Assembly: GCA_947561585.1 (NCBI GenBank)
Contig: CANNZV010001132.1
Span: 125,289 to 189,288 of the forward strand
Direction: 5' to 3'
Length of the DNA: 64,000 nucleotides
Source of the DNA: Caprella mutica
Taxonomy: Eukaryota > Arthropoda > Malacostraca > Amphipoda > Caprellidae
Under the pieces are notes generated by a model. It did not search any database and was not told where the DNA came from. It worked only from the letters and a program-made list of their open reading frames with translations. Shown one piece after another: positions 44,001 through 52,779 of this stretch (position 1 is its first letter; the number at the start of each line of letters is the position of its first letter). The translations under genes and the position numbers were made by a program.

Positions 44001-46912
44001 CTTAATTTCTCAGGTGTTTCATTACATTAAGATGTTTTTTTTCATCTGAACTCCTCCTGTCTCCTCTCAGGGACTACTGGATAGAGTGTTTCAACTCCTC
44101 CCTCTCCTCTTTCGTAGAGAGGGCTGTGCAGAGTCAGCCTCAGAGTGCAGATGCACCTGCTAGAGCACAGATGTTCAGGGCAAAGTTCAAAGACAGACTT
44201 GAACACCTCAGAGTCAATCCCATGTAAGTAGAACAGACACAGAGTGCCTAAGGCCACGCGCACACCAACAGAAAGATTGCAAGATAGTCCAAAAGAGAGT
44301 AAGTAGTCCGCTTGTAATAGCTACTGCATCCGCCTTATTAGGTGTTCCGTAGAGGAGGGTATCTGATGTAACACCTACTTGTGTCAAATCTGACATTGCA
44401 CTGAACACTCAACTTGCTGATAGATTGGTGAGAAGTCATCTGAGAGGCGAGTTCTCTCTTTGACTATCTTGCTATCTTTCTCTCTCTCAGTGTGTGCACT
44501 AGATAGTATTACCGTGTTACTCAGTTCAGTCTTGCAATCTTTCTTGCTATCTCCTAATGTTTTAACCGATACTTGTAGGGAAATTCTGAGTTATCGGACA
44601 GTTCCACATTTTCGATCATAAAAGAAAAATAAATAACTATTTAAGTCATAATTTTAATTGGTATCCATAATACGGTAATACCTGCCTGCAAGTATTATGG
44701 ATACCAACTAAAATAAAAGTTATATAGCTAATAATTATTAACTGATTTTTCTTTAGCTATGTGATCAAATATGTGTAACTGTCCGATAACTCAGAACTCA
44801 CCCTATCTACCTTTATGCGCAGGTAATACTTAATGTATAAGTTAGCTCACTGAAGATATAATATTGAAGCCTTGTGGTAAGTATGTCCTAATACATTGCA
44901 TACAAAGTTTCTGTTCTCTTTCAGTGCTTTCGGTAACCTGACTGTGCGTAGTTTGCTGGACCTGAGAGAACATTGCCTCTATGAGTTTGACTTCCCTGAC
45001 CCTTACCTAGACCAGAAAAAGGTAATGGTAAAAATGAACTAATCTATTCCTATAGTAAATGGTTAGGTAGCTAGTTTAAACAATATCAACTAGTTTAATA
45101 TATGCTGGAAATACTTCGAAAAATATTGACTATTTTATTAATGATTATTATATATCAATAATAATTAGTTATAGCTAGCTATCATTTAAACCAGCACACC
45201 ATGAAATATAAATTATATAGTTATACCATTTGTAATAGCATATTTGCTATATCATATTTTATCCTTAGTAGCTACCCATTCTATAAAGCGTAAAAAACTA
45301 ATCAATTAATATGTATCTTTCTATTCCATTTTAATTTAGTCTCTCCAACATTCTCGTTTTCTTTCAGAAAGAAAACGAGGCGGCCTTACAGTTACTAGAG
45401 GGTAGACTGAAGGAATTGGACGCACTGGAGAGTGATGAGTTGATAGTGGCTCTGATACGGGGAATACTGGTGGGGAATGTCTTCGATTGGGGGGCCCAGG
45501 AGGTGGTGACACTCATGAATGATGGCCTCAGCTTCTCCCAAGCATCTGAAAAACTCCAGGGTATGTATCTAATTTGATTGGGATTATTTAAACCAATGGT
45601 TTTTAAATTGGGACCTGGTTTGTTGTAAATTATGTGAATAAAGCATTTATTTTGTATTTTAAATTTTCACATCACAAAACGGAATATATTGTAGCTTTTC
45701 AATCTATTTCAATGCAATTAAATGCTCAGGGGGTTTGCTAGAAAAATACTTAAGAACCACTGATTTAAACCCAACTGAAAGTGCAAATGTGATAGTCTAG
45801 ATTTCTCACCATTGCCCTATTAATTGAAATATTATTTCAGTGCGTCCCTGGACTGTGGATGACCTGCAGAAATGGATAGACAGAGTAAAGAATGGACCAC
45901 CGCACAAATGTGCTTACGTCTTCCTAGACAACAGTGGCTGTGATGTAGTGCTGGGTATCTTGCCCTTTGCTAGGTATCTCCTAACTAGAGGAACTAAGGT
46001 AACTAACTAGTCTCTTAATTAGCTAAGTGTTCTTTTCTAAACTGTTCCTATAAGGCTCTATATGAAATACCTCTCACAGTCAAGAATCTTCCATCTTTAA
46101 ATGTTTATAATGTTGTAGAAATTTTCTTTTCTCTAAGTATTTTGTTCTCATGTCGTCAGGTTGTTCTGTGTGCCAATAGCAAGCCTGCTCTCAATGACGT
46201 CACTTGCGTAGAACTGAAGGGCATCATCAACAGGGCTGCTAAAGTCTGTCCAGTACTTAGCAAGCACCGTCTGAAGGGGGACCTGACCATTGTCAGTACT
46301 GGTCATGGCTCTCCTTGTCTTGACTTCAGGTGGGAAGAGACATTTTATCAACTTTTAGTGATCTAGATGTTGTGCATAATCTGAATTAATATATACCCTC
46401 CTTTTCTCTAAAATACTAAATGCCCCTTTCAGTCGCTTGCCCCGCCCTCTGGTGGACGAGGCCCTGACGGAGTGTGACCTTGTAGTTGTGGAGGGGATGG
46501 GCAGAGCCATTCACACTAACATGGAGGCTAAGTTCACCTGCGATGTACTCAAATTGGCTGTGATTAAGAACAAGTGGCTTGCCAACAGGTAAACACCAAT
46601 GCACTCTATAATTAATTGGGTATTTTGTTTTATATTACAGTGATGAATATTCTCATGTTTGCTTTATATCTAAAATTTAATAAAAAAATGATATAAAAAA
46701 ATTATAAAAAAATCAAATTGTAGAATTATTAATAGAAAAAAAGATTAAATTTTATAAAAAAAATTAATTAATTTTTTCTCAAAAATTTCTGTTTCTGTTT
46801 TTTTTTCAGACTGGGTGGAGGTATGTTCAGTGTGGTGTGCAGGTATGAAGAGAAGAGGAAAATGAAGAGCTCTGACGAGAGTAAGGAGAATGGTGTGGTT
46901 TCTGGACAGTAA
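28929..46912 (+). CDS. PANK4: PANK4: pantothenate-kinase-like domain fused to a DUF89 phosphatase
   Basis: Exons: 28929-29028, 38014-38105, 38187-38395, 38475-38658, 38976-39144, 39229-39318, optional 39473-39496, 41881-41981, 42597-42759, 43044-43186, 43661-43743, 44071-44223, 44925-45021, 45368-45560, 45841-45998, 46160-46329, 46433-46588, 46810-46912. All junctions are GT-AG and keep frame, giving 795 residues with the microexon or 787 without (vertebrate PANK4 about 770). The N-terminal part has the actin-like ATPase start [18 protein letters not shown], then [17 protein letters not shown] and GGGTFWGLG. Trp in TFWGL is the residue reported to replace an Arg of active kinases in vertebrate PANK4, so kinase activity is probably lost. 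The C-terminal DUF89 part carries FLDNSG and [10 protein letters not shown], its metal-binding Asp-Asn and Asp, so it is predicted to dephosphorylate 4'-phosphopantetheine and related metabolites. The stop is TAA at 46910. Confidence 0.96.
29011..37427 (+). repeat. Giant splice-donor minisatellite in PANK4 intron 1, 27/28-bp unit, about 310 copies
   Basis: Each unit repeats the last 18 bases of exon 1 (ending GCAATAGATATAG) and the donor GTAAGT, then AAT (27 bp) or TTGA, TTAG or TTAA (28 bp). The array starts inside exon 1 and runs unbroken for 8.4 kb. Rare variants are GCAGTAG, AATAAATAT, AGAGATAGG and one with the donor GT changed to AT. The TTGA form dominates the 28-bp class in the left half, TTAG/TTAA in the right half. 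Because 27 is a multiple of three, the minus strand shows dozens of frames up to 887 codons; these are artefacts. Confidence 0.98.
37428..38013 (+). other. Rest of PANK4 intron 1 to the exon-2 acceptor
   Basis: Unique AT-rich DNA after the array. A degraded right end of the GGTATCC-core MITE (TTCTGAACTCACCCTATT) lies near 37759-37778. The acceptor is TTTTGTACTGCAG at 38001-38013. Confidence 0.6.
39473..39496 (+). CDS. PANK4: Candidate 24-nt microexon of PANK4
   Basis: TTTTCATTTACAG is followed by 24 bases and then GTAAGT. Both splice sites are strong. The length is a multiple of three and the phase (1) fits exon 6 (ends 39318) and the exon at 41881 with no stop. It would insert eight residues, read VGFRGQTT before R, just after the [16 protein letters not shown] segment. 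That is where PANK4 and its relatives differ in length. It could be constitutive, alternative or cryptic; without RNA data I cannot tell. Confidence 0.5.
39722..39926. mobile_element. Palindromic MITE (GGTATCC-core family) in a PANK4 intron
   Basis: The right end is well kept (GAAAATGTGGAACTGTCC, AATAACTCGTAACTTACCCT). The core has GGTATCCATAATACCTGCA and TATCAAGGATACCAATT. The left end is diverged (GAATTGGACAGTTCCG). Confidence 0.75.
40355..40953 (-). mobile_element. Tc1/mariner-superfamily element remnant in a PANK4 intron
   Basis: Inverted ends CCGGGTGTGCCAAAAGTCAC (left) and GTGACTTTTGGCCCACCCTG (right), with a TA before the left end. On the minus strand near 40640-40540 the frame reads [20 protein letters not shown], which resembles the C-terminal tail of IS630-Tc1-mariner transposases. 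The catalytic part is gone, so this is an internally deleted, non-autonomous copy. Confidence 0.65.
41695..41825. mobile_element. Diverged GGTATCC-core MITE fragment
   Basis: ATTAACAGACAGTTCAAC at the left and TGTGGAACTGTATAGATTAA at the right are recognisable as the inverted ends of the family. Much of the core is deleted. Confidence 0.45.
42780..42960. mobile_element. Partial GGTATCC-core MITE
   Basis: Only the right end is clear: TTGATCGTACATTTGGAACT, GTCCAATAACTCG, TTACCCTAA. The left part is not recognisable. Confidence 0.45.
43196..43345. repeat. Short tandem repeat at the start of a PANK4 intron, ~28-bp unit
   Basis: Four to five units built from AAAAAATAAGTACCTATCTA and CCTAC follow the donor at 43187 by about ten bases. 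The donor itself is not copied. The units drift in length. Confidence 0.8.
44071..46912 (+). CDS. PANK4: PANK4 C-terminal exons coding the DUF89 phosphatase domain
   Basis: Seven exons encode residues about 453-795. The domain starts at [18 protein letters not shown] and includes [55 protein letters not shown] and [15 protein letters not shown], all in the family order. The metal-binding Asp and Asn of DNSG and the Asp of LNDVT are present, so the phosphatase should be active. The last ~20 residues are a short Lys/Ser/Glu tail without known function. Confidence 0.92.
44577..44804. mobile_element. Palindromic MITE (GGTATCC-core family), best-kept copy
   Basis: Left AGGGAAATTCTGAGTTATCG, GACAGTTCCACATTTTCGAT; right ATGTGTAACTGTCCGATAAC, TCAGAACTCACCCT. 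The two halves are inverted over most of their length with core GGTATCCATAATACGG and AGTATTATGGATACC. It lies in the intron between exons 44071-44223 and 44925-45021. Confidence 0.82.
45594..45762. mobile_element. hAT-type MITE in a PANK4 intron
   Basis: The left end CAATGGTTTTTAAATTGGG and right end AAGAACCACTG are inverted. A perfect 8-bp duplication ATTTAAAC flanks it (45586-45593 and 45763-45770). Eight-base targets and the CAGTGGTTCTTAA-type end identify the hAT superfamily. The inner part TGTAGCTTTTCAATCTATT is shared with the 60.1-60.7 kb copy. Confidence 0.88.
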
Positions 46913-47325
46913 GAACGAATTACTTTGCATTTATTTTATTTATTTTCTGGACAGTAAGAACTATACTTTGCATTTACTTTTTGTATGTCCTCATATTTTA
47001 GTTGAAGATGTACACCATCGCACATTTCCAAATACAATTCAAATAACAATCAAAGACCATTTATAGAGCTCTCATCTTACACACAGAGGCAGCTAAATAA
47101 GCTTTTAATAGATATCTTCGTGAATACTTTTATGATGTATAGAGGAATATTTTTAGAAATGCTATATTGATTTTTATGCGACTTTCTACATTTTCTACTT
47201 TTCGGTAATTTTTTTGATAGATTTTTATGTGGGAATTATAGTCACAAAATTAGAAACTTTAAGAATTGTTAATGTATTTCAAACTACAATTGCCTGTGAT
47301 CAAGAAACATGAACTTTATCTACAA

Positions 47326-47331
47326 AATAAA
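47326..47331 (+). terminator. Candidate PANK4 poly(A) signal
   Basis: A perfect AATAAA lies about 415 bp after the stop codon. Another AATAAA lies near 48170. Which is used cannot be told from sequence in such AT-rich DNA. Confidence 0.35.
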
Positions 47332-49759
47332 TCTTTGGAAGTTTCGAATTTTACACTAAAAAATGTAGCTTTATTTTATCCATACAAATATACAGGTACA
47401 ACTATTTAATGATTCATATAAATGTTAATCAATAATACACCTACACAATATAGGTTTACTAAACTGAGAAAAATGATAAACGTTCCACTACAACAATATA
47501 AATTTATGAAAAATTAAAATGGTTCTTTTTTTGTAACCAGTGTGGGACCAAATGTTAGCAAACACATAAGGTAGGTCTTACAAGACAATACTCAGTATAA
47601 TAACCTACACAACTAATATCAACCGATTACATTCACATATACAAAATATACCAACGTGTTCGAGACATGGGGATTATTGCACCTATAGCATAATATATGA
47701 ACGTTTTATTAGTGGAACATCGTAAACAGACACCCACAGTAGTGTAAAAGTGTATATTGACAACCAATCATACCGTTAGAACATTTTAATAGTTCTACAT
47801 CTACACCCATTTCCTGAGTAGCTACAGCATATCAAGTTACATAAAGTATTGAGAAGGGAGATTGAGACTCTAAAGAGTGCAAAGAAGTCGCCATCACCGT
47901 TACAGTTCCTCTCAGCCGTCTGGTTTGTACTATCACAGAAAAGAGTCTCCGTATGATTCATCAAATCACTGTTTTACAATTTCCTATCGTTTTTAAACCT
48001 TACTAATTTGTCATACTGTACTCAGACCAATTTTAGAATATCTACAAACATTGCAATCAGTAAATTTCTTTTTTGAAATTAGTGAACTTTGGAGAAATCA
48101 TTACGATACTCTTTTCTTTGACTGTACATTGCCACTTGTTATTCATTGTTATATCAATAGTCTATAGAAATAAATTTATACTGTAAATACCTGATTGTTT
48201 GTTTTTCCTTTGATGTCTCCTGTAGAGTTGGATCATGTCTCTACAAGGTATTAATTACTTGAAACTAATTAAGCAGTGTATTGTAGAGATTTCTAATTAT
48301 TTGGGGGTTGAAATAGGATTTTAAGAATGAAAATCAATAGAAAGTTGTGATCAATTAGTTATTTTAGGGATAAATTTAATCAGTTAATCAAATGCTAGCA
48401 AAGGTAATAAGAAAATTAAATTAAATTCATGATTTAATAGTCCACATTTTAGTAAATAATTAACCTCTTAATTTGAAAAACTAAATTATTGCATATTAAG
48501 AAATTCTCAAACAAAATGAAAACTAATAATTCAAAATATCTTAAATTAGGGAATAAGTTCATGAGAATAAAATAATTCACCTTTTCAATTAGAAAATATA
48601 AACAACTTGCATTAAGAATTTTATTAACTTTTGTTTCAAAGATCAATTTCTTCCATAATGATATATGTTTGAAATGACTTAATTTACACTTCAAAAAGCC
48701 AGCCCTTTCGATCGGATTTTTCTAGATCAAAATTCGATATTTTCTTCATTTGTCTTAGTTTTTACCACATTCGTGAACTTCCGACTCAAATGGCATAATT
48801 AAAGTACAAACAAATCATTAAACACTAATTATCTAAATGCACAAAAATGTCTTCATTCGGTGACCGAAACTAATGTCACGTATCATTTTACAACAGTTAA
48901 TGATGTTATCCGCTTTTAATAAATACACTACACGTTTTAGTGCTCATAATTTGAACTGTTTCTATTATTGTTATTTAATAAAATCATTACAAAACGAGAC
49001 GGATTTTCCTAGAACAGGTAATTCATAACATTTATTACTAACCTTATTTGTCCGTCACAAACCATTTTAATGAAGAATTGACTCCATTGATTGAAAACAA
49101 TATGGTACAAAAATGACCCTTCAGAATCGAAAGCATTAAAAGGGGGGGGGGGGAATATCTTAATAAATCTTCAATAAATGATGGTTTTCAATTTTCATTT
49201 CTACATGAAGAAAATACTAAGTTTATGACATATTTATTGCATATAGACACAAGGAATTAAAGTCTGGTGATTACTAGAGCTTCCCTGCTTAGGCTTTTGA
49301 ACTAAAATCAATATGAAACTGTCTTCAGACACTCATTTATTAATAAACTCATCTGTCAATAAAGTTGCCACGTGAGGAAAGATTCATAATTGTAGAATTT
49401 TTTAAAGTAGAGATTATTACCTATTATTCATGTAAAAAATAAGTACGAAAAATAATATTTGTGAGAACTATCAGCCGAAATGTGAAAGTACGCGGCCGAT
49501 AAATTCCACAATGGAGAGTTCGCTTGCTGAAAGTTCCACCATGAAAAATTCCACCAGCGTTTAAACTCAACTAGTGAAAAATTCCTCCTTTTTATATATA
49601 TAAATAAATAAAATATATAACTAAAGTTACTCAAATATTTTATCTGAGATTCAGTTGAAAGATATCATAAAATGTATGCTCGTAAGTAATATATGATTAA
49701 TGAGCAAAGTTGTTTGGACATAAAAGGTAATTAATTAATCCTCTCTATAGGCATTCGAT
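47332..49759. other. Intergenic DNA downstream of PANK4
   Basis: No gene is supported. A run of about 12 G is at 49142-49153. Near 49500-49590 a cluster of TTCCACC and GGTGGAA-like words (CTGAAAGTTCCACCATG, AAATTCCACCAGCG) resembles, in inverted form, a cluster at 58330-58420 and 59700-59790. Confidence 0.4.
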
Positions 49760-50895
49760 TTCTATTAGTGTCTAGAAGTAATTTAGTAAGTGTAAGTGTA
49801 AATACCTAATTTAGTAGGTGTAACGTAATTTACCTGCTTTACCGTGTTTAAAATTTCGTTGAAGCTCATTATATTTTATCTTCATTATTGTAATAGCTTC
49901 AATTTATATTATTAAATAGTTCCTGGAAGTTTAAGCTTAATAATTAATTTTCTTATTGTAAATTTTAAAATATGGTTGATAATTGAACGTTTTCTTCAGT
50001 ACGTGTTAAATTATATTTGTTCAATTTCACCTTCCACCCACCATGGCAGTTTTAAATTAAAATTAAGATGGGAACATTTGGAATCTTGACGATAGATAAT
50101 AATGATTTAAGTAATATTTCAGTTTCAACATATTCATGTTGTTACTTTAAAGGAATAATACATTGTGGACCACTGTTGCACCGAACTATATTGTTGAACT
50201 TCCATTATCTAAATTTCATTATACATTTTATTTATATAAGCTTATTTGAAAGATACCAAATCGTTTGATCCGTCTCTCATTTTGCACATTCGCTTTAGAC
50301 AATAGATACCTTGGGCTTTGACGTAACAGTACCTATTCTCATAATTCTGAAAAAAAATTCCGGTTTCCACCAAAAACACATTTTTTTTTGTAAATCAGTT
50401 ACATATATTTAAAGGTCCCCTCCAAGCAAATTTTTTTATTGCTTAAATCAACGAGGCTAATGTTTCTTATCATTTTACAGCAAACCGCATAAAATTTGAT
50501 AGCAATTTTTTAATTTTATATGCTTTTAAAAAATTTTTTAATCCAAACTCTATAAAACCTATTTTACTTCTGACTTTCTAATTTCCAGTCTGAAGAAGAA
50601 GAAGAATGTACACCAATTGTTTTGATTGTCAACTAAACTGCGTCCATCGCTTTATTGCAGATCAAGATTTTGTGAATAATTTTAATAATATTGATCGTAC
50701 AGTAGTGAAACTTTGGTCACTGGAAGATTGCTTCTATGTTAGTATCTTGCTGAAATATTTTTTGAATCCATGAGAAAATTGGAAAGTTATGAACGTTTAT
50801 GTATTTTGAAGGCATTTTAACTGTCCATCGCTTTATTGCAGCTCTGTGAAAAGGCCAAAAAATTGGCGATTAACTTCTACCGAGAGGGTAACAAT

Positions 50896-50908
50896 TGTAG
50901 CAGGTCCT
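50896..50908. repeat. LINE target-site duplication, left
   Basis: TGTAGCAGGTCCT is repeated exactly at 56587-56599 on the far side of the LINE. The 13-bp length is normal for target-primed reverse transcription and fixes both ends of the insertion. Confidence 0.9.
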
Positions 50909-50975
50909 CCACCTCGAGCCATCCACCTTGACGTGGTGAGGGGGCTTGTGTGGGCCAATGATGGTAGATGCTATG
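50909..50975 (+). ncRNA. Candidate HDV-like (Pr77-type) ribozyme at the LINE 5' end
   Basis: The first base of the element begins a possible P1: CCACCTC (50909-50915) can pair with GAGGGGG (50938-50944), with one A-G mismatch. Between them GAGCCAT is followed by the P3 hairpin CCAC-CTTGAC-GTGG (50923-50936). Spacing and the CCACCTTGACGTGG word match, from memory, the Pr77 ribozyme of trypanosome L1Tc. P2 could use GCCAT with ATGGT near 50959-50963. P4 and the catalytic C are not resolved. Confidence 0.55.
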
Positions 50976-51121
50976 CTAGCTGGGGGTCTCGACCCTCAGG
51001 CAGATTCAATCATGCTAGATTGGCTCTACCTGAGGCTCCAGACTAAGAGATGGTGTGGACGGACCCCTGGATATGACTGGAAACTGATATGGCTCAGCTA
51101 TGAAGAGAATAGCTGGGGAAG

Positions 51122-52738
51122 GTGACCCCATTAATAAACCCCCCTATCTATAGGGTACCAATAGAAAATATGATAAAGTCCACTTATGAAATAAAAGCTA
51201 ACAGCGTTAACGGGACTCCTATTGCGGATAGCAGTAGGAGTGTCGCGCTCGGTCGGTCTCTCTCAGATCAGGAGGAGACTGTCCGTTATCAACTAGCTGA
51301 TCCAGGGCTATGTGGAGACCAGGCCAGCCCTGCTCAGAAAACGACAAACACCGATCACGATTTGGACTCTGATATGGACTACTCTATGAATATATCCAAA
51401 AACCCCAGTGGCCTAGCAGAGCCCCAATCTTCTAACCAATCTCGTGCATCAAAATCCGATGCACGTGTTCAGAGAGTGAACAGACCGCAGAATATTAGAA
51501 CTGCAAGACCGAAAGAAAACCATAATATGATGAACCTTGATATGTTTGGACCAAAGAAATTTACTAGATTCTACTCAATAAAATCAACTGGTGAATCTAA
51601 TATAGCTAAGTTAAATATGTTTAAAGTTGATAAAACAATTAAAAACCTCATCGGACAATGTGAAAGAATATCTGAGGATTATCACAATAAAACATGGACT
51701 GTGCAAGTGAAATCTGAAGAACAAGGAAAACTACTGGTAGAAATGAAAGAATTAATGTCTGAGCCAGTCACTGTGACCGCTCATGAATTCTACAATCAGT
51801 CGCAAGGAGTCCTGACGTGTGCTCTTTTAAAGGGTTACTCGGACCAGGACATTACAGAGGGTTTATCTGAAGACGGTGTTATCCAATGCCGACGAATCAT
51901 CAGGAACCCTAAATCAGCAAACCTTGATCCAACATCAACATTAATATTGACTTTCAACACGCCAACTCCACCGGACAGAATAACCATCCGAACAGGATTG
52001 AAGGAGAGGATTCGACCATATATCCCTCTACCTAGACGCTGTTTCAACTGCCAACACTATGGTCACTCTGGAGCAAAATGCAGGAGACCTGTCCCTGTCT
52101 GCTTCAGATGTGGCAAAAATGTAGAAGACCATAAACCTGAAACGTGCACACTTCCAATAAATTGCATACACTGCAAAGAACCACACAGTGTTACATCAAA
52201 AACCTGCCCAAAATACCTATTTGAAAAAGAACTTTTGACTCTGAAAACTAAAGAACACCTGACCTTTGCCGAAGCTAGAGCCCAAATGAATATAAACATG
52301 CCTATTAGTAAATCTTATGCCTCCGTCACCAAAAGTAACCTCTCTACAGATTCTCCAAAACCAGCTGATGTGAATAACAACAAATCGCAAACTCCAAACA
52401 ACCATGTGAAACATTCCAAAGGGTCCCAAAAACGACCCCTTGAGAGGAGGGACTCCTCGCCTCTAGACCAAGCAGACTCACAAAACTCGACAACCCCAAG
52501 AAAACCAGTAAAGCAGCCAAAACATGACGACAACTTCAATCTCCTAATTCATGATCGGGAAGACCCAGAAGAGATGCAAGTATCCGAACCACCGGAAAAA
52601 ATACTTATAAAGAAAAAATGGAATTCCGCCCCCGATATAAGAAAAACTATTAATAAAGAAAAAGAAAATGAATTACTAAATACTCTAAGAAAATCAAGAA
52701 GAGATAAAGATAAAGATAAGATCAGCAGTGATAAGTAG
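51122..52738 (+). CDS. LINE ORF1, Gag-like RNA-binding protein with zinc knuckles
   Basis: The frame runs 538 codons from 51122; its first codon is ACC-adjacent and the true start may be an internal ATG such as the one at about 51170. The C-terminal half has three knuckles: CFNCQHYGHSGAKC (C-x2-C-x4-H-x4-C), CFRCGKNVEDHKPETC and CIHCKEPHSVTSKTC. This triple pattern is typical of Jockey/I-group ORF1 proteins, which package LINE RNA. The last ~130 residues are polar and Lys-rich. The frame is intact and overlaps the open region of ORF2 at TAGTG. Confidence 0.9.
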   Translation: MTPLINPPIYRVPIENMIKSTYEIKANSVNGTPIADSSRSVALGRSLSDQEETVRYQLADPGLCGDQASPAQKTTNTDHDLDSDMDYSMNISKNPSGLAEPQSSNQSRASKSDARVQRVNRPQNIRTARPKENHNMMNLDMFGPKKFTRFYSIKSTGESNIAKLNMFKVDKTIKNLIGQCERISEDYHNKTWTVQVKSEEQGKLLVEMKELMSEPVTVTAHEFYNQSQGVLTCALLKGYSDQDITEGLSEDGVIQCRRIIRNPKSANLDPTSTLILTFNTPTPPDRITIRTGLKERIRPYIPLPRRCFNCQHYGHSGAKCRRPVPVCFRCGKNVEDHKPETCTLPINCIHCKEPHSVTSKTCPKYLFEKELLTLKTKEHLTFAEARAQMNINMPISKSYASVTKSNLSTDSPKPADVNNNKSQTPNNHVKHSKGSQKRPLERRDSSPLDQADSQNSTTPRKPVKQPKHDDNFNLLIHDREDPEEMQVSEPPEKILIKKKWNSAPDIRKTINKEKENELLNTLRKSRRDKDKDKISSDK

Positions 52739-52779
52739 TGCTATTTCTTTGGATAATTCTACTGACAATTTTGTACACT

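Noticed and set aside
51835..52539. Several minus-strand frames of 70-78 codons opposite ORF1
   Set aside because: Shadows of the zinc-knuckle ORF on the other strand, without motifs.
52738..52779. GTG start of LINE ORF2 at 52738
   Set aside because: The ATG at 52780 lies a few residues before the conserved endonuclease start RILQWNCQG and is a normal eukaryotic start.
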